Notes under the pieces: generated by a model
Told to the model about the DNA's origin: nothing
The model's input: only the letters and a program-made list of their open reading frames with translations
Databases searched by the model: none
Source of the DNA: Wurfbainia villosa
Lineage: Eukaryota > Streptophyta > Magnoliopsida > Zingiberales > Zingiberaceae
NCBI GenBank assembly: GCA_025175895.1
Contig: CM045992.1
Coordinates: 116,586,377 to 116,650,376, forward strand
Length of the DNA stretch: 64,000 nucleotides
Direction of reading: 5' to 3'
In this document: positions 9,700-20,881 of the stretch, one piece after another
Layout of the letters: each line of letters starts with the position of its first letter
Numbering within the stretch: position 1 is the stretch's first letter
Program-made: the position numbers and the translations under genes

Positions 9700-12189
9700 G
9701 AGAAAGGACAGAACAACGAGGTGTCTCCCACCCTTGAGAACATTGCTACCCGTGGAGTCACTAATGTGATTGCGGGAGGACTAAGACGACAACTCCAATT
9801 GAGTGCGTAAAGCCCATGCTCGATTAATGGAGTATCTATTTGTCCAGGATGACTGAACCTCCCCGGGGAAACCTCCTATTAGTTTTGGGACATAAGACAT
9901 GGCGAGAGTGGTGTTCCCGCACAGTGATATTTTGTGATCTAAGCCATCATTGCAAACTATGAGGTGGCTCGGGTCCATCAACATACTCTTCCATGAGGTC
10001 TTCACCCAAATGCAGTTAGAAGAAGTAAAGTTGGAGGAGGTGACAACATCGCTATTTGGTTTTGTCGTACATGTCATTCAGCTAGTTGGGTAGATCACCT
10101 TGCCCTTGACATTGGGAGACGGACTGAGCCGAAAAGCTGTTATGACTTTGTTCTTGGTGGTGGATGTGCCTTCAACTTATAACATGATCTTGGTTTGACT
10201 CTTTCTCTCGACCTTCATGGTGGTGGCCTCCCCTCTTCATCAGAAGCTAGATTTCCCAGTCGAGCATTTGGTGGCAGAGGTCCATGGTGATTAGAAGGTC
10301 GCCTGAGGATGATATGTGGAGATGGTTAGGGAAGACAAAAAAAAAGCCCTCCTCAAGAACAAGGAAGCAGGAGCCCCAACTGTCTTTGAAGTGCATGTCC
10401 TGGAGGATAGAGCCTCGACTAAAAGTACGCTTGAGGAGGGAGAGCTGGTGTAGATATCCAAAGAGAAGACTACTTGGGTGGCAAGTGAGTTGGAGCTAGA
10501 AATGAAGAACGATTTCATTGCTTACCTCAAATAGAACTCGAATATCTTCATGAAGGGCATACATGACCTAATAGGAATCAACCCTCGAGTGATAGAACAC
10601 CACCTAAATATCATGAGGGGAGCTTAGCAAGTCAAACAAAGGAAATGACATTTTAGAGCAGAGAAAGACAAGATTATTGTCGAGGAAGTGGAGAAGCTGC
10701 TAAAGGCGGGACATATAAAGGAAGTCCAGTTTTCCGAGTGGGTATCCAATGTAGTCCTGGTTTTGAAACCCTCGGGTCAGTGGCGTATGTGTGTATACTT
10801 CCGTGATTTGAATAAAGTGTACCGTAAAGATTGCTATCATTTGCCTCTATATATCAATTAGTAGATTTTTATGGCAGGGCACAAAATGATTTCGCTTATG
10901 GACGCTTATCAAGAATATCATCATATCCCATTGGCCTGGGAGGATCAAAAGAAAGTTAGTTTTATCACCTTTGGGGGACTATACCCCTATGTGGTGATGT
11001 CATTTAGGTTGAAGAATGTGAGAGTCAACTACCAAAGGTTAATGGATAATATTTTCGCACATCAGAAGAGAAGAAACATTGAAATATATGCAGACGATAT
11101 TCTGGTGAAGTCTCGACTAGTTACTAGTTTGATTCCTGACTTGGAGGAAACCTTTGCGACACTGTGGCAATACAACATGAAGTTGAACCCAAAGAAATAT
11201 ATATTCGGGGTATGTAGTGAAAAGTTTCTCGCCTATGTAGTGATTGAAAGAGGAATCGAGGCTAATCCCGAGAAGGTGCAAGCTCTGTGCAACATGGAAC
11301 CCCCAACTACTATCATGGAGGCATAGAGGCTAGTCAGGAGAATTGATGTCTTATCTCATTTCATTTTTGGGTATGCTGATAGAGGATTACCCTTTTTCAA
11401 GGTACTCAAGAAAGTTGCTCAGTTCCAATGGTATGATCGAAGTGAGTAGACTTTCTGGGAATTGAAGCAATACTTAGCCCAACTTTCTATATTGGTCACG
11501 CCTAACGAAGGAGAACACTTTGGGTATACTTGGCAGTACCGAGGGAATCATTAGCTCTGTACTTCTTTGGCAAGATGGTTCATAGCAGTAGCCCTTGTAT
11601 TACACCAGTCAGATTTTGAAAGGGGTTGAGCTTCATTACTCTGAACTAGAAAAGTTGGCCTATGCCCTAGTGCTCACAACCAGAAAGTTATGACCTTACT
11701 TCCTTGCTTTTCCAGTGATTGTGCTCACTAGCAGTGATTTGGGTCGAGTGTTGGCCAAGTCAAATTTCTTGGGATGGTTAGTGAAATGGACAGTGAAGCT
11801 AAGCGAGTATAACTTGCAATACCACCCGAGAATAGCTATAAAAGTTCAAGTCCTGATAGATTTCTTGGTGGAATTACCGAATCCTAAGCTAAGGGACTCT
11901 AGAGAAATGGAGGGGTTGTAGCCCATATGGCAAGTTTTTGTAGATGGATCGACGAGAGTAGAGGGGAGCAGGGTCAAGATACTCCTTGTGTCCCCTTCAG
12001 GAGAAGAAATTCAGATGGTCATATAACTCGGGTTCAAGGCCTCCAACAATGAGGCTGAGTATGAAGCAGTCTTCTCAGGATTACGAGTTGCTCGAGTAGT
12101 AGGAGCAACCCGAGTCTAGATACATTTGAACTCACAGTTGGTTGCATCCCAAATACAAGGTTCTTTCACCATTAAGGATGAGTGTACAG
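9700..12189 (+). pseudogene. Gypsy (Tat lineage) pol part 1: protease region, RT, RNase H, second RNase H
   Basis: From about 10560 (GINPRVIEHHLNI) the translation follows Tat-lineage reverse transcriptase: AEKDKIIVEEVEKLLKAGHI, EWVSNVVLVLKPSGQWRMCV, MISLMDAYQEYHHIPL, FRLKNVRVNYQRLMD, YADD at 11087-11098, and LNPKKYIFGVCSEKFLAYVV. RNase H follows (GYADRGLPFF at about 11372, WLVKWTVKLSEYNLQY at about 11775). A second, archaeal-type RNase H follows (VFVDGST at about 11935, SNNEAEYEAVFSGLRVARVVGA at about 12040-12110), which is diagnostic of Tat. The later catalytic Asp position reads LNSQL, so it is Asn. There are many stops. The gene is cut at 12194 by element B and resumes at 35889. Confidence 0.9.
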
Positions 12190-12194
12190 AGAAA
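12190..12194. repeat. Target-site duplication of element B, left copy (AGAAA)
   Basis: AGAAA directly precedes the LTR start TGTTGG and is repeated at 35884-35888 directly after the LTR end CACCAACA. Translation of the gypsy gene on both sides joins at this point. Confidence 0.93.
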
Positions 12195-12721
12195 TGTTGG
12201 GGAATTGATCATCACTAGAAGGGGGGGGGGTGAATAGCATTTCAATGTTGCGTGATGAAATTTGATCGTGTGCTCGCTACAATTATATTAGTACGCAGCG
12301 AAAGTAGAAATAATAAAGAAATAACAAAATACAAGAACACAAACATGATGATATAACATGGTTCAGAACTTCAAGATTCCTACTCCACGGGTTGGGCTCG
12401 AACGAGCCCTAGCGATGCAAACACCACCACTAAACCAAATACTCCTCCTCGACAACAAGTCAAAGGCGGAGAAACCTATTACAATGATTACAAAAGTAAT
12501 ACAAAGCAAATACAAGCAAATACACTAAAATGCAAGTAAAGAAAATTTTATAACAAGCTTTTGATTGCTTGATTGTTGATTGCTTGAACCATGCTTGAAG
12601 ACCCTGATTTGCACCAGCAAATTGCCTCAAAAACGCCCAAGAAATCGCTTCAAGGAACCTTACCAAAATCCTTCTCCACGAGCTCCTTTTAAAGCTTCAC
12701 CTCGGGATGGATTCTGCCTAG

Positions 12722-13046
12722 CAGTCGACTGATCACGACCATCAGTCGATTGCTCCTGTAGTCGTTGTGAGATAATGACTCGATCCACGTTGGATAAGTT
12801 CCAACGGATACACTGGCAGTCGACTGTCATAACCATCAGTCAACTGCCAGGGCCGTAGCCGACTGATCAGTCGGCTGTCGAGCATTCTACTCTCACAACC
12901 CTAACCAATGCTGGCAGTTGACTACCAGGATATTTTTTTGTAGTCGAACACCAGTCGAGTCCAAGAAGTTCGACTGGCCATAATCCCAGTCGACTGCTGC
13001 AAGTCGATTCGGCTACCAAGTGTCAAAACACTTGACCAGTCGACTG
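12722..13046. repeat. Cluster of palindromic decamer CAGTCGACTG in element B 3' LTR
   Basis: Perfect copies lie at 12722, 12817, 12987 and 13037, with several one-base variants (CAGTCAACTG, CAGTTGACTA) between them. The decamer is its own reverse complement and contains GTCGAC. Confidence 0.85.
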
Positions 13047-13259
13047 GTCCAAAGCCTCAGTCAACTATTAACCTCAAACATGAGGTTTAATACCTTGTAT
13101 GATGCCCTCATACTTGCTAGACTACCCTTAGTCTAGACCTAAGCATTCTAGCCACCTCTATCAGCTTCACACTAATCGGATCCCTCCAAGTCATCCATGA
13201 CTTGTTCATCCATATGCTAGCCTTCGGGTGCTTCCATCAGCTATTATCATGCTAACGTG

Positions 13260-13610
13260 GTCTACACCTCTAAGACACATTGGGCTTATGCTGTCAAGAC
13301 TACCGCTTGAACTTTTCATCGTCAATCATTGGACTTATACTGCCAAGACTCTACCCTTGGACTTTACAGCGTCAATATCACCCCTTGGACTTTCCTTGCC
13401 AATCCATGTTGGACTTTCCATTTGCCAAGACTTAAGCTTGGACTTTCTCTTGCTAAGACCCATGCTTGGACTTTCCATGCCAATCCATGTTGGACTTTCC
13501 CTTGTCAAGTGTCCCACTTGAACTTTCCATGCCAAGTACCCATGACTTGGACTTTCCATGGCAACCCATGTTGTACTTTCCCTTGCCAAGTGTCCCACTT
13601 GGACTTTCCA
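13260..13610. repeat. Degenerate CTTGGACTTT...GCCAAG repeat array in element B LTR
   Basis: About ten units of 25-35 bp each carry CTTGGACTTT followed by GCCAAG or GCCAATCC. CTTGG and CCAAG are complementary, so each unit can form a small stem. The array makes the spurious Leu/Pro/Ser-rich open frames seen here. Confidence 0.7.
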
Positions 13611-13824
13611 TCATATGGTTAACCCCCATGTCAACCATATAGTCAACCATATGGTCAAACCATCATCAAATATCAAAATACCACTCGAGTCAAACTCGAG
13701 TCCGGTCAATCATGACCCAGGTCGATTGCACTAATAATATCCTCAAAATATTGTAAAACATCAAAACACTACTCAAGTTCAACTCGAGTCTAGTCAATCG
13801 TGACCTGGGTCGATTGCACCAACA

Positions 13825-14174
13825 ATCTCTCCCTTTTTGATGTTTGACAAAAACCCCAAAACCATTGAGTTAGGCTACCTAACTCAAATCTCCTTACCAA
13901 TTCTCCCAAATTAGTAATTTCATAAATTCTCCTTTTTTACATACATCAAAAAGGTTCTCCTCAAGGAGGTCAATGTCTCATATCCCAATGAGATCTTACA
14001 ATCTCCCCCTTGGTCCAAAAACATCTAGGATGCCTTCACTCTTCCTAGTGATAAGTCCCATATCACTTAAGAGAGGCTTCCTATAAACTCTCTCAATTTT
14101 CAAATTGGGCATCTCACATTCCCATTTCTCACCCTCATTAGGAAGAAACACATTCATCATTCTATGATGGATAC
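13825..14174 (-). other. Polypurine tract and 3' untranslated part of element B
   Basis: TCTCTCCCTTTTT at 13826-13838 is the polypurine tract on the minus strand, next to the LTR. The rest is AT-rich DNA with pyrimidine runs (TCTCCCCCTTGG near 14002) and no gene. It ends at the insertion point of element C. Confidence 0.7.
14170..14174. repeat. Target-site duplication of element C, left copy (GATAC)
   Basis: GATAC is followed by the LTR start TGTTGGTGCAGT. The identical GATAC at 31101-31105 follows the LTR end GATCCAACA. Confidence 0.93.
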
Positions 14175-14586
14175 TGTTGGTGCAGTAGGCACCTAAGTCG
14201 AATCTGAGTTTTGATTATAGCAAACGATACAAAGTTAAGTTCATATTATTATCTCACGAGCTAAATCGAGTATGCAGAAAAGTGCAAAAGCTGGAGCTGA
14301 AGGCTAGCGACACTCGGAGGAAGCCGCGGTGGTCGGGCGACACTTGAGTGACTTCGGAGGGAGCCGAAGGAATTGAGTGGAAGGCCGGAAGCAAGAGCTA
14401 CAAAGTAAGTATCGAGGTAAGCTCGTGTGTGTGTGAGCATAAGTGAGGTCGTATCCTCCTTACAGGAATGGTCTTAAGCGTAGATCCGACCAAAGACATC
14501 CCATAGATGGTCTAGGTCGAGATCGGACAGTCGACGACCGTTGAAATTATGTTTTTATTAAGCTAACTTTTGATTTTAGCTAGCAT

Positions 14587-14697
14587 CAGTCGACTGCCCA
14601 CAAGAGCCACTCGACTGCTTGAAACCAGTCGACTGCTTAGTGTTGCGACTCGACTGGAGCTGCCATCAGTCGACTGATGATGGCCATCAGTCGACTG
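14587..14697. repeat. Cluster of palindromic decamer CAGTCGACTG in element C 5' LTR
   Basis: Perfect copies lie at 14587, 14626, 14667 and 14688, with partial copies (CACTCGACTG, ACTCGACTGG) between them. The cluster ends about 115 bp upstream of the TATA box. Confidence 0.88.
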
Positions 14698-14814
14698 ATG
14701 GTCAAGGATCAGCTTCGAGGAGTCAAGCCTTATCACCTCATTTCAAGGGGCTTGGTGCCTAAATTTGATTGGCTGAAGATCCTCTCGAGAAGGGACTCAA
14801 AGGCTATAAAAGGA

Positions 14815-14822
14815 GGGCTTCT
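14815..14822 (+). promoter_or_regulatory. TATA box of element C 5' LTR
   Basis: TATAAAAG is followed after about 40 bp by CATCAATTAAAAACGCC and a pyrimidine-rich leader. The same box is present in the 3' LTR at 22413-22420 and, on the minus strand, in the element E LTR near 60385-60391. Confidence 0.65.
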
Positions 14823-15286
14823 CTTAGGGTTTTTCATCAATTAAAAACGCCTCCAAGTGCTTCCGATAAGCTACGACTCTCCGACATCCCTACGATGAAG
14901 CGCTGCCGAGACGACGACTAGAGCTTCAACCTCTAACCTTCTAAGTCGTCGGTAACAAAAGTGTTTATTGTATTTCATTTTACTTGTCTTCTAAAGTTTT
15001 CATTATAAAGAGGAGAGGGGGAGTGTCCCTCTACCTCGTGTTTTTCATGGTTTTTGTATCCGATTAACTCCTACCTTCAATGAGGAGGAGTTCGTTAGTG
15101 ATTTGCCCTCCGTGCGTAGTCAAAGACCACTAGGGCCTTGGAGTAGTAGCCGAAGGCTACGAACCAAATAAAAAATTCTATTGTCTCTTTTGTTTAATTT
15201 TATCTTCTGCTGTGTCTACTCGTATTTTAACGAACGAAAGTTTTTATCGCTATTCACCCCCCTCTAGCGATTCGCTCGATCCAACA

Positions 15287-15301
15287 ATTGGTATTAGAGC
15301 C
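15287..15301 (+). promoter_or_regulatory. Primer-binding site of element C
   Basis: ATTGGTATTAGAGCC directly follows the LTR end. It matches the usual plant copia primer-binding site TGGTATCAGAGC (initiator Met tRNA) except for one C-to-T change. Confidence 0.85.
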
Positions 15302-15509
15302 GGGGATGCTAAGATTTGATGAAACCACCAACCTAGCTTTTTTACAGATTTTTTTTCTTTTTAATTCTGTTTATTTCGAATTTGTTTTCTTTCATTCGTT
15401 TAGTTTTTTTTCTCCCACACTACTAATCCAAGACGCGAGTCTTGGTACATTTCGGTCGTTTGTGTCGTTGCTAGGTTTTTATTCTTCACTCTCTTATTTT
15501 TTTGTATCA

Positions 15510-17094
15510 ATGGCCCATCTCGAGAGTTTTAGCACCGTCCGACCTCCGTTTTACAACAGAGATGACTTCTGTTATTGGAAGGGTCGGATGGAGTGCTTCC
15601 TTAAGACCCAAATCGAGATGTGGATCATAATCCAAACGGGATTCACACTTTCGACTAACGAAGTGGGTGAATCTTTAGATTATGACCAATGGATCAATGC
15701 TACAAAAAGACAAGTCGAAGCTGACGCTAAGGCGACTTAAATCCTCCAATGCGGCTTGTCCAAGGAGGAGCTTAATCGCGTTGGCCCATTCATCAATGCC
15801 AAAGACTTACGGACAAAGTTGGTCGAATTACATGAAGGGACCGATGAAGCCAAGGTATGTAAGCGCGATCTCTTGTTCAATAGGTTATATAATCTAAAAA
15901 TGTAGAAACACGAGATGGCGATGCAACTTCACGCTCGCGTTCAAGATATCGTCAACAACCTACACGCAATTGGACAAAAGGTCAAAAACTGCAACCTTAT
16001 CAGGTATGTACTAAACTCTTTTCCTAGGACCACCTTGTGGGCATCCATGGTCGATGCTTACAAGGTCTCTAAGGATCTTTCAAAACTTAGATTAGATGAG
16101 TTATTTTCAGATTTCGAACTCCATGAACAGTCTAACTTGGAACCCAAGAAGGGTATAACACTTTTTGCAGGTTCGAAGAAGAAACCCGCGAGCAAACCAC
16201 CCCCGAAGGAGGAAGAAGATGAGTCTGATTCGGAGGTTGACTCGGAAATGGAGGCCGAACTAGTCAACCTAGTTCGGAGGATGGTCAAGGGTCGAAAGAG
16301 AACCGTCACTCGACCCAACGAAGGTAAGCCTAAAAGTTCTAATGTTAGGTGTTACGAATGCAACAGGTTTGGACATATCAAGTCCGAATGTCCGAATCTC
16401 AAGAGCAAAGCACTAAAACACAAGAAGACACTCAATGCTATGTGGGAAGAAGCATCCGAGGAAGAAGACGATGATCGTGTCTTCATGGCTAAACCAGTTG
16501 AATCAGAGACGGAGTCAGAACCGGAGCACGAGTCTGAAATCGAAGACGAATTGGACTACGAAGCTCTATTCAAGACAAGCTACGGATCCAAATCCGGTTC
16601 AAAAGATACACTCAAGGTAAGTCAATCTCTTATTAGTACGCTTTACAGTGCAATTAAATTCTTAACTAGGAAATTAGCTAAGTCCGAGTCCAAGGTCAAG
16701 ACCCTGGTTGAGGAGGTTAAACTCCTCAAACACAAGGTCTCCCTAACCTCCGACTAGTCGAGTTCGAGAGGAGGACTCAACTCGGGTTGAAAAGCTCGAA
16801 GTTGAGAACTCACTCTCGAATAGTCAAGTCAAAGATCTTAGGAACACATTGGAAAGGTTTACTTTGGGATCCAAAGGACTTGACCTCCTACTTGGATCGC
16901 AAAGGGTCGTGTACAACAAGGTCGGACTAGGGTTTAGCTCAAATACGACCAACAAATCGTATATGTCGATTGTAAATCGACATAAAAAACATGTCCAAGC
17001 ATGGGTCCCTAAGACCGCTTTGATTTCAAACTTAGGATCGAACCAGTACTGGGTTCCCAATGACCAAATCCACTATGTGGAAAGACCGAACTGA
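15510..17094 (+). pseudogene. SIRE-type gag, element C
   Basis: The start codon at 15510 opens MAHLESFSTVRPPFYN, as in the sister elements. The UBN2-type gag core follows (YWKGRMECFL; ILQCGLSKEELNRVGPF; LHAIGQKVKNCNLIRYVL; FPRTTLWASMVDAYKVSKDL). An acidic/Lys-rich stretch and the zinc knuckle CYECNRFGHIKSEC (C-X2-C-X4-H-X4-C) at about 16351-16392 come next, then a coiled-coil-like end. Two in-frame stops, TAA at 15738 and TAG at 15903, sit where element E and others have Gln. Both fit C-to-T changes. After TAG at 16755 the remaining tail (LGSKGLDLLLGSQR ... QAWVPK) is in another frame, 16849-17094. Gag would form the particle shell. Confidence 0.92.
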
Positions 17095-17717
17095 TTCAAC
17101 GGTTCAGGGGGAGCCAGTACAAAACTTGTTTGTGATTTAACTTAGAAATTGCATGCTTAGGTTCTTTATTTATTTTGATTTTTCTTTTTAGAATGGTTAG
17201 ATAGGACTATAACTCGTCAATACTTGGTAACATAGTACCAGCGGCGAGATGATAGTACGCTAGGAAAGCGGAGTCTTGTGTATTCGAGCTAAATAAGGCG
17301 TATCTAGTTCGATGCACTTGACCGAGTGGAACTAGCTGAAGATACCTCGTCGTATCCTAGACTAGTTAGACCAGGAAGTGGTCTTAGGTGAGTCAAGTCT
17401 CTATTTTCTTGAAAATGACTTTGTCTAAGGAAGTGGTCATTTTTTCGATCAAAGAAGGCCTCTATGCCTCACCACAATCTGGAAGCCATGATCTTGAAAA
17501 GGTGACTTGATGATCCTAAGGTCAAATCCGAATCTAACGCAAGGTTGACAAGTGTTCAAATCATTAAATTTAAATCAAGTAAAATTGGAAGTCATCTCAC
17601 AAGAACATATAAGGTTAACATGCTTGATCATGTAGACATGGGTGAGATGATTTAGGTTAATAATTTTCAACCAACCTTTAATAACTCCAATATCCGATCC
17701 AACTATCTTGCGTGTAG
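17095..17717 (+). other. Gag-pol spacer of element C, no coding signal
   Basis: About 620 bp separates gag from the protease region. No conserved domain is visible. It ends with CTTGCGTGTAG directly before GATCAATGGAT, which resembles a 3' splice site and is conserved in element E (57231-57240, minus). The spacer is absent from element D, where gag and protease are contiguous. Confidence 0.6.
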
Positions 17718-20700
17718 GATCAATGGATTTTGGACAATGGTTGCTCCCGACACATGACCGGGGATCAACTCAAGTTTTCGAAGCTTCGATTCAAATGACA
17801 ATGATCGGTAGCCTTCAGAAACAACGACAAGCTCAAAATTATCAGATTAGGTGATATTGAGCTCAACTCTAACTTTATTATTCAAAATTATTATTGGTAG
17901 AAAATTTTCAATATAATTTACTTAGTGTAAGTCAATTGTGTGATAATAACTATAAGGTCATATTTCTAAAAAATGAATACGTAATTAATACAAATGAAAC
18001 TTCTAAAACAATTCTTAAAGGAACCATAAATAATAATATTTATACTATTAATTTAACTAACTCCTCAACCAAGTGTCTTATGACACGGCAAAAGGAATCT
18101 TGGTTGTGGCACCGACGACTCGGTCACTCACACCCAAGACTCATCCACAAGATGAGTCAGAGTGACTTAGTCAGAGGTTTGCCTAACCTCAACAACTTGG
18201 ATAATAAAATATGTAATGCTTGTCAACAAGGTAAACAATCTTGGACACAACATCAACTAACTAATCAAGAACGAACCAAAAGTGTTCTTGAGCTCCTACA
18301 CATGGATCTATTTGATTCACACAGAGCTAAGTCACTTAATGGGAGTCAATTCTGCTTAGTCATAATTGACGACTACTCTAGATTTACTTGGGTTAGGTTC
18401 ATCAAACACAAAAGTGATACCCTAGATCAATTAATCAACCTATTTAAACTAATAAAAAATCAATAAAATCTTAAAATCAAAAGACTTAGGAGTGATCATG
18501 GTGGTGAATTCGAGAATCACAAGTTTACAGAATTCTGCAACCTAAATGGATACCACCATGAGTTCTCATGCCCTAGAACTCCACAACAGAATGGCCTGGT
18601 AGAACATAAAAATAGAACCCTACAAGAAGCCGCTAGGATAATGTTAAACGAGTATAACCTACTCGATAGGTTTTGGGAGGAAGCCGTTAATACGGTGTGC
18701 TATGTCCAAAATAGGATCCTTATGGTAAAGAGGCACCTTAAGACCTCGTATGAGATTTATCATGATAAAATACCTAACATCAAGTACTTTAGGGTATTTG
18801 GGTGTAAGGTACATATCCTAAACACTAAGGATTACCTAGGAAAATTTACATTCAAAATCTCGACCGGAATCTTTCTAGGATACTGGACTACGAGTAGAGC
18901 TTATAGAGTATATAACCATGACACCCTTAGAGTCGAGGAGACTATCAATGTAGTATTTGATGAAGGACATGAGCCGACAAAACCCCTGGCAACCCCAATT
19001 AGTGAGCCGATTCATACCAGACTCAACTCCAATCCGGAGATCAAGTCTAGTATTAATCCTAACCTAAGTCAACCAAGTCATTCTATCAACCAAGTGATAG
19101 ATGACTCTAATCCAAATCGAACTAGGACTCAAACAAGTCATTCTATCGACCAAGTGATAGATGACTCTAACCCAAATCGAACTAGGACTCAAACTACTCA
19201 ACCTATCGACACAGTGATAGATGACTCTAACCCAAATCAAACTAGGACTCAAACGAATCATCCTATCGACCAAGTGATAGGTGATCCAAGTCTAGGAGTT
19301 CGAATTAGAGCCTCATACCGGAACCTTAGTCAAATCTCCTTGATTTCCAAAATTGAACCCAAAACTATTGACCAAGCTCTTCTTGATCCCGATTGGATTA
19401 TTGCAATGCAAGAAGAACTAGCTCAGTTCACTAGGAACGAAGTATGGGAATTAGTACCACCGCCTAAAGATAAAACAATCGTTGGAACAAGGTGGGTGTT
19501 TAGAAATAAACTTGATGATAAAGGTGAAGTAGTTAGAAATAAAGCTAGATTAGTCGCTAAAGGATTTAGTCAAGTCGAAGGTTTTGATTACGACGAGACT
19601 TATGCCCCAGTAGCTAGATTAGAGTCCATTCGAATGTTATTAGCATATGCTGCACATCGAGGATTTAAGTTGTTTCAAATGGATGTAAAGTCAGCATTCT
19701 TAAATGGATATATTAAGGAAGAGGTTTATGTCAGCCAACCCCCCGGTTTCGAAAGTCTAGATAAATCCGACCATGTCCTTAGATTAAAGAAAGCTCTCTA
19801 TGGACTCAAACAAGCTCCTTGAGCTTGATACGAGAGGCTTTCGATTTATCTTAAGTCCAAATGATTTAACCAAGGTTTAGTTGACCCAACCCTTTTCGTA
19901 AAAATCGTAGGTAAAGACATATTCATAGCCCAAATCTACATAGATGATATCATCTTCGGAACCACCAACTCGATCCTACTAAACGAATTCATTTCACTTA
20001 TGGAAAGTGAATTTGAAATGAATTTAGTAGGTGAGTTGAGTTTCTTCTTAGGTCTACACATTAAACAAACTAAAGATGGAATATACTTACACCAACGTAA
20101 ATATACTAGGGAATTAATTAAATGCTTTGGAATGCAAGACGCTAAAATTATTAATACCCCAATGACAACGAATGTAAATATAGAAGAAGATGTAACCAGA
20201 AATTCAATTGACTTAAAATACTATAGGAGCGTGATAGGGAGTCTCTTTTACTTAACTGCAAGCCGACTTGATATCTTATTTGCAGTAAGTATGTGCGCAA
20301 GGTTTCAAACCTGTGCCAAGGAGTCTCACCTATCTCTAGTCAAGCGTATCCTTAGATATCTAAAGGGTACACTTAATGTCGATATTTGGTACCCTAGATC
20401 TACCGAGTTCGAACTAACCGGCTACTCCGACTCGGACTATGCCGGTAGTAAGCTCGATAGAAAGAGTACGAGTGGTTATTGTCAACTTCTCGGCTCAAGT
20501 CTAGTGAGTTGGTGCAATAGGAAGCAACACTGTGTTGCCTTATCTACCACCGAAGCTGAATACATCGCGATGGGTGAGTGTGTCACTCAGCTTCTTTGGA
20601 TGAAGCACACTCTCCGAGATTTTAAGTTAGACTTTATGAACACTAAAATTCACGTAGATAACATTAGCTCAATTAACCTAACTAAGAATCCAATATGTCA

Positions 20701-20881
20701 CTCTAGAACCAAACATATAGAGGTCAAACACCATTTCATTCGAGAACATGTGGCCAACGGAGCCATACAACTCGAATATGTCGAATCGAAGTCCAACTTG
20801 GCAGACCTATTTACTAAACCCCTACCCGAAGCCAAATTCAGTCTACTAAGACGAAAATTGGGCATGTGCATAGTAGAATAG
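17718..20881 (+). pseudogene. SIRE-type pol (protease, integrase, RT, RNase H), element C
   Basis: The protease at 17718-17890 is recognisable only across frame slips. From 17894 one frame carries the GAG-pre-integrase zinc-binding domain (HRRLGHSHP...CNACQQGKQ), the integrase core (HMDLFDSH, RSDHGGEFEN, NGLVEHKN), the RT (WVFRNKLDDKGEV, DVKSAFLNG, YIDDIIFG at 19937-19960) and RNase H (GYSDSDYAGSKLDRKSTSG, STTEAEYIAM, KHIEVKHHFIREHV), ending at TAG 20881. In-frame stops are at 18464 (TAA), 19820 (TGA), 19826 (TGA) and 19862 (TGA). Element E reads Lys, Arg, Trp and Gly at these positions. The product would reverse-transcribe and integrate the element. Confidence 0.94.
19075..19290 (+). repeat. 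60-bp in-frame tandem repeat in pol linker of element C
   Basis: Three full 60-bp units (19081, 19141, 19201) and a partial fourth encode variants of a 20-residue motif: HSIDQVIDDSNPNRTRTQT. They lie between the integrase and RT domains. Element E has fewer and more diverged copies at the same place. Confidence 0.85.

Larger units (their letters stand above)
12195..13824 (-). repeat. 3' LTR of element B
   Basis: In + orientation it starts TGTTGGGGAATTGATC and ends GATTGCACCAACA. The same order of blocks occurs in 34301-35883: the poly-G tract followed by TGAATAGC, the CACCACTAAACCAAATACTCC block, the CAGTCGACTG cluster, and the CTTGGACTTT/GCCAAG repeats. The two LTRs differ by many substitutions and some indels, so the insertion is not recent. 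Confidence 0.9.
14175..15286 (+). repeat. 5' LTR of element C
   Basis: It starts TGTTGGTGCAGTAGGCACCT and ends GCTCGATCCAACA, length 1112 bp. It contains four CAGTCGACTG decamers, a TATA box at 14815, and CTATTCACCCCCCTCTAGCG close to its 3' end, a motif shared (reverse-complemented) with the LTRs of B, D, E, F and H. Confidence 0.95.

Noticed and set aside
14587..14697. Decamer cluster as a CRISPR or integron-like array
   Set aside because: Repeats are only 10 bp, irregularly spaced and embedded in LTR sequence.
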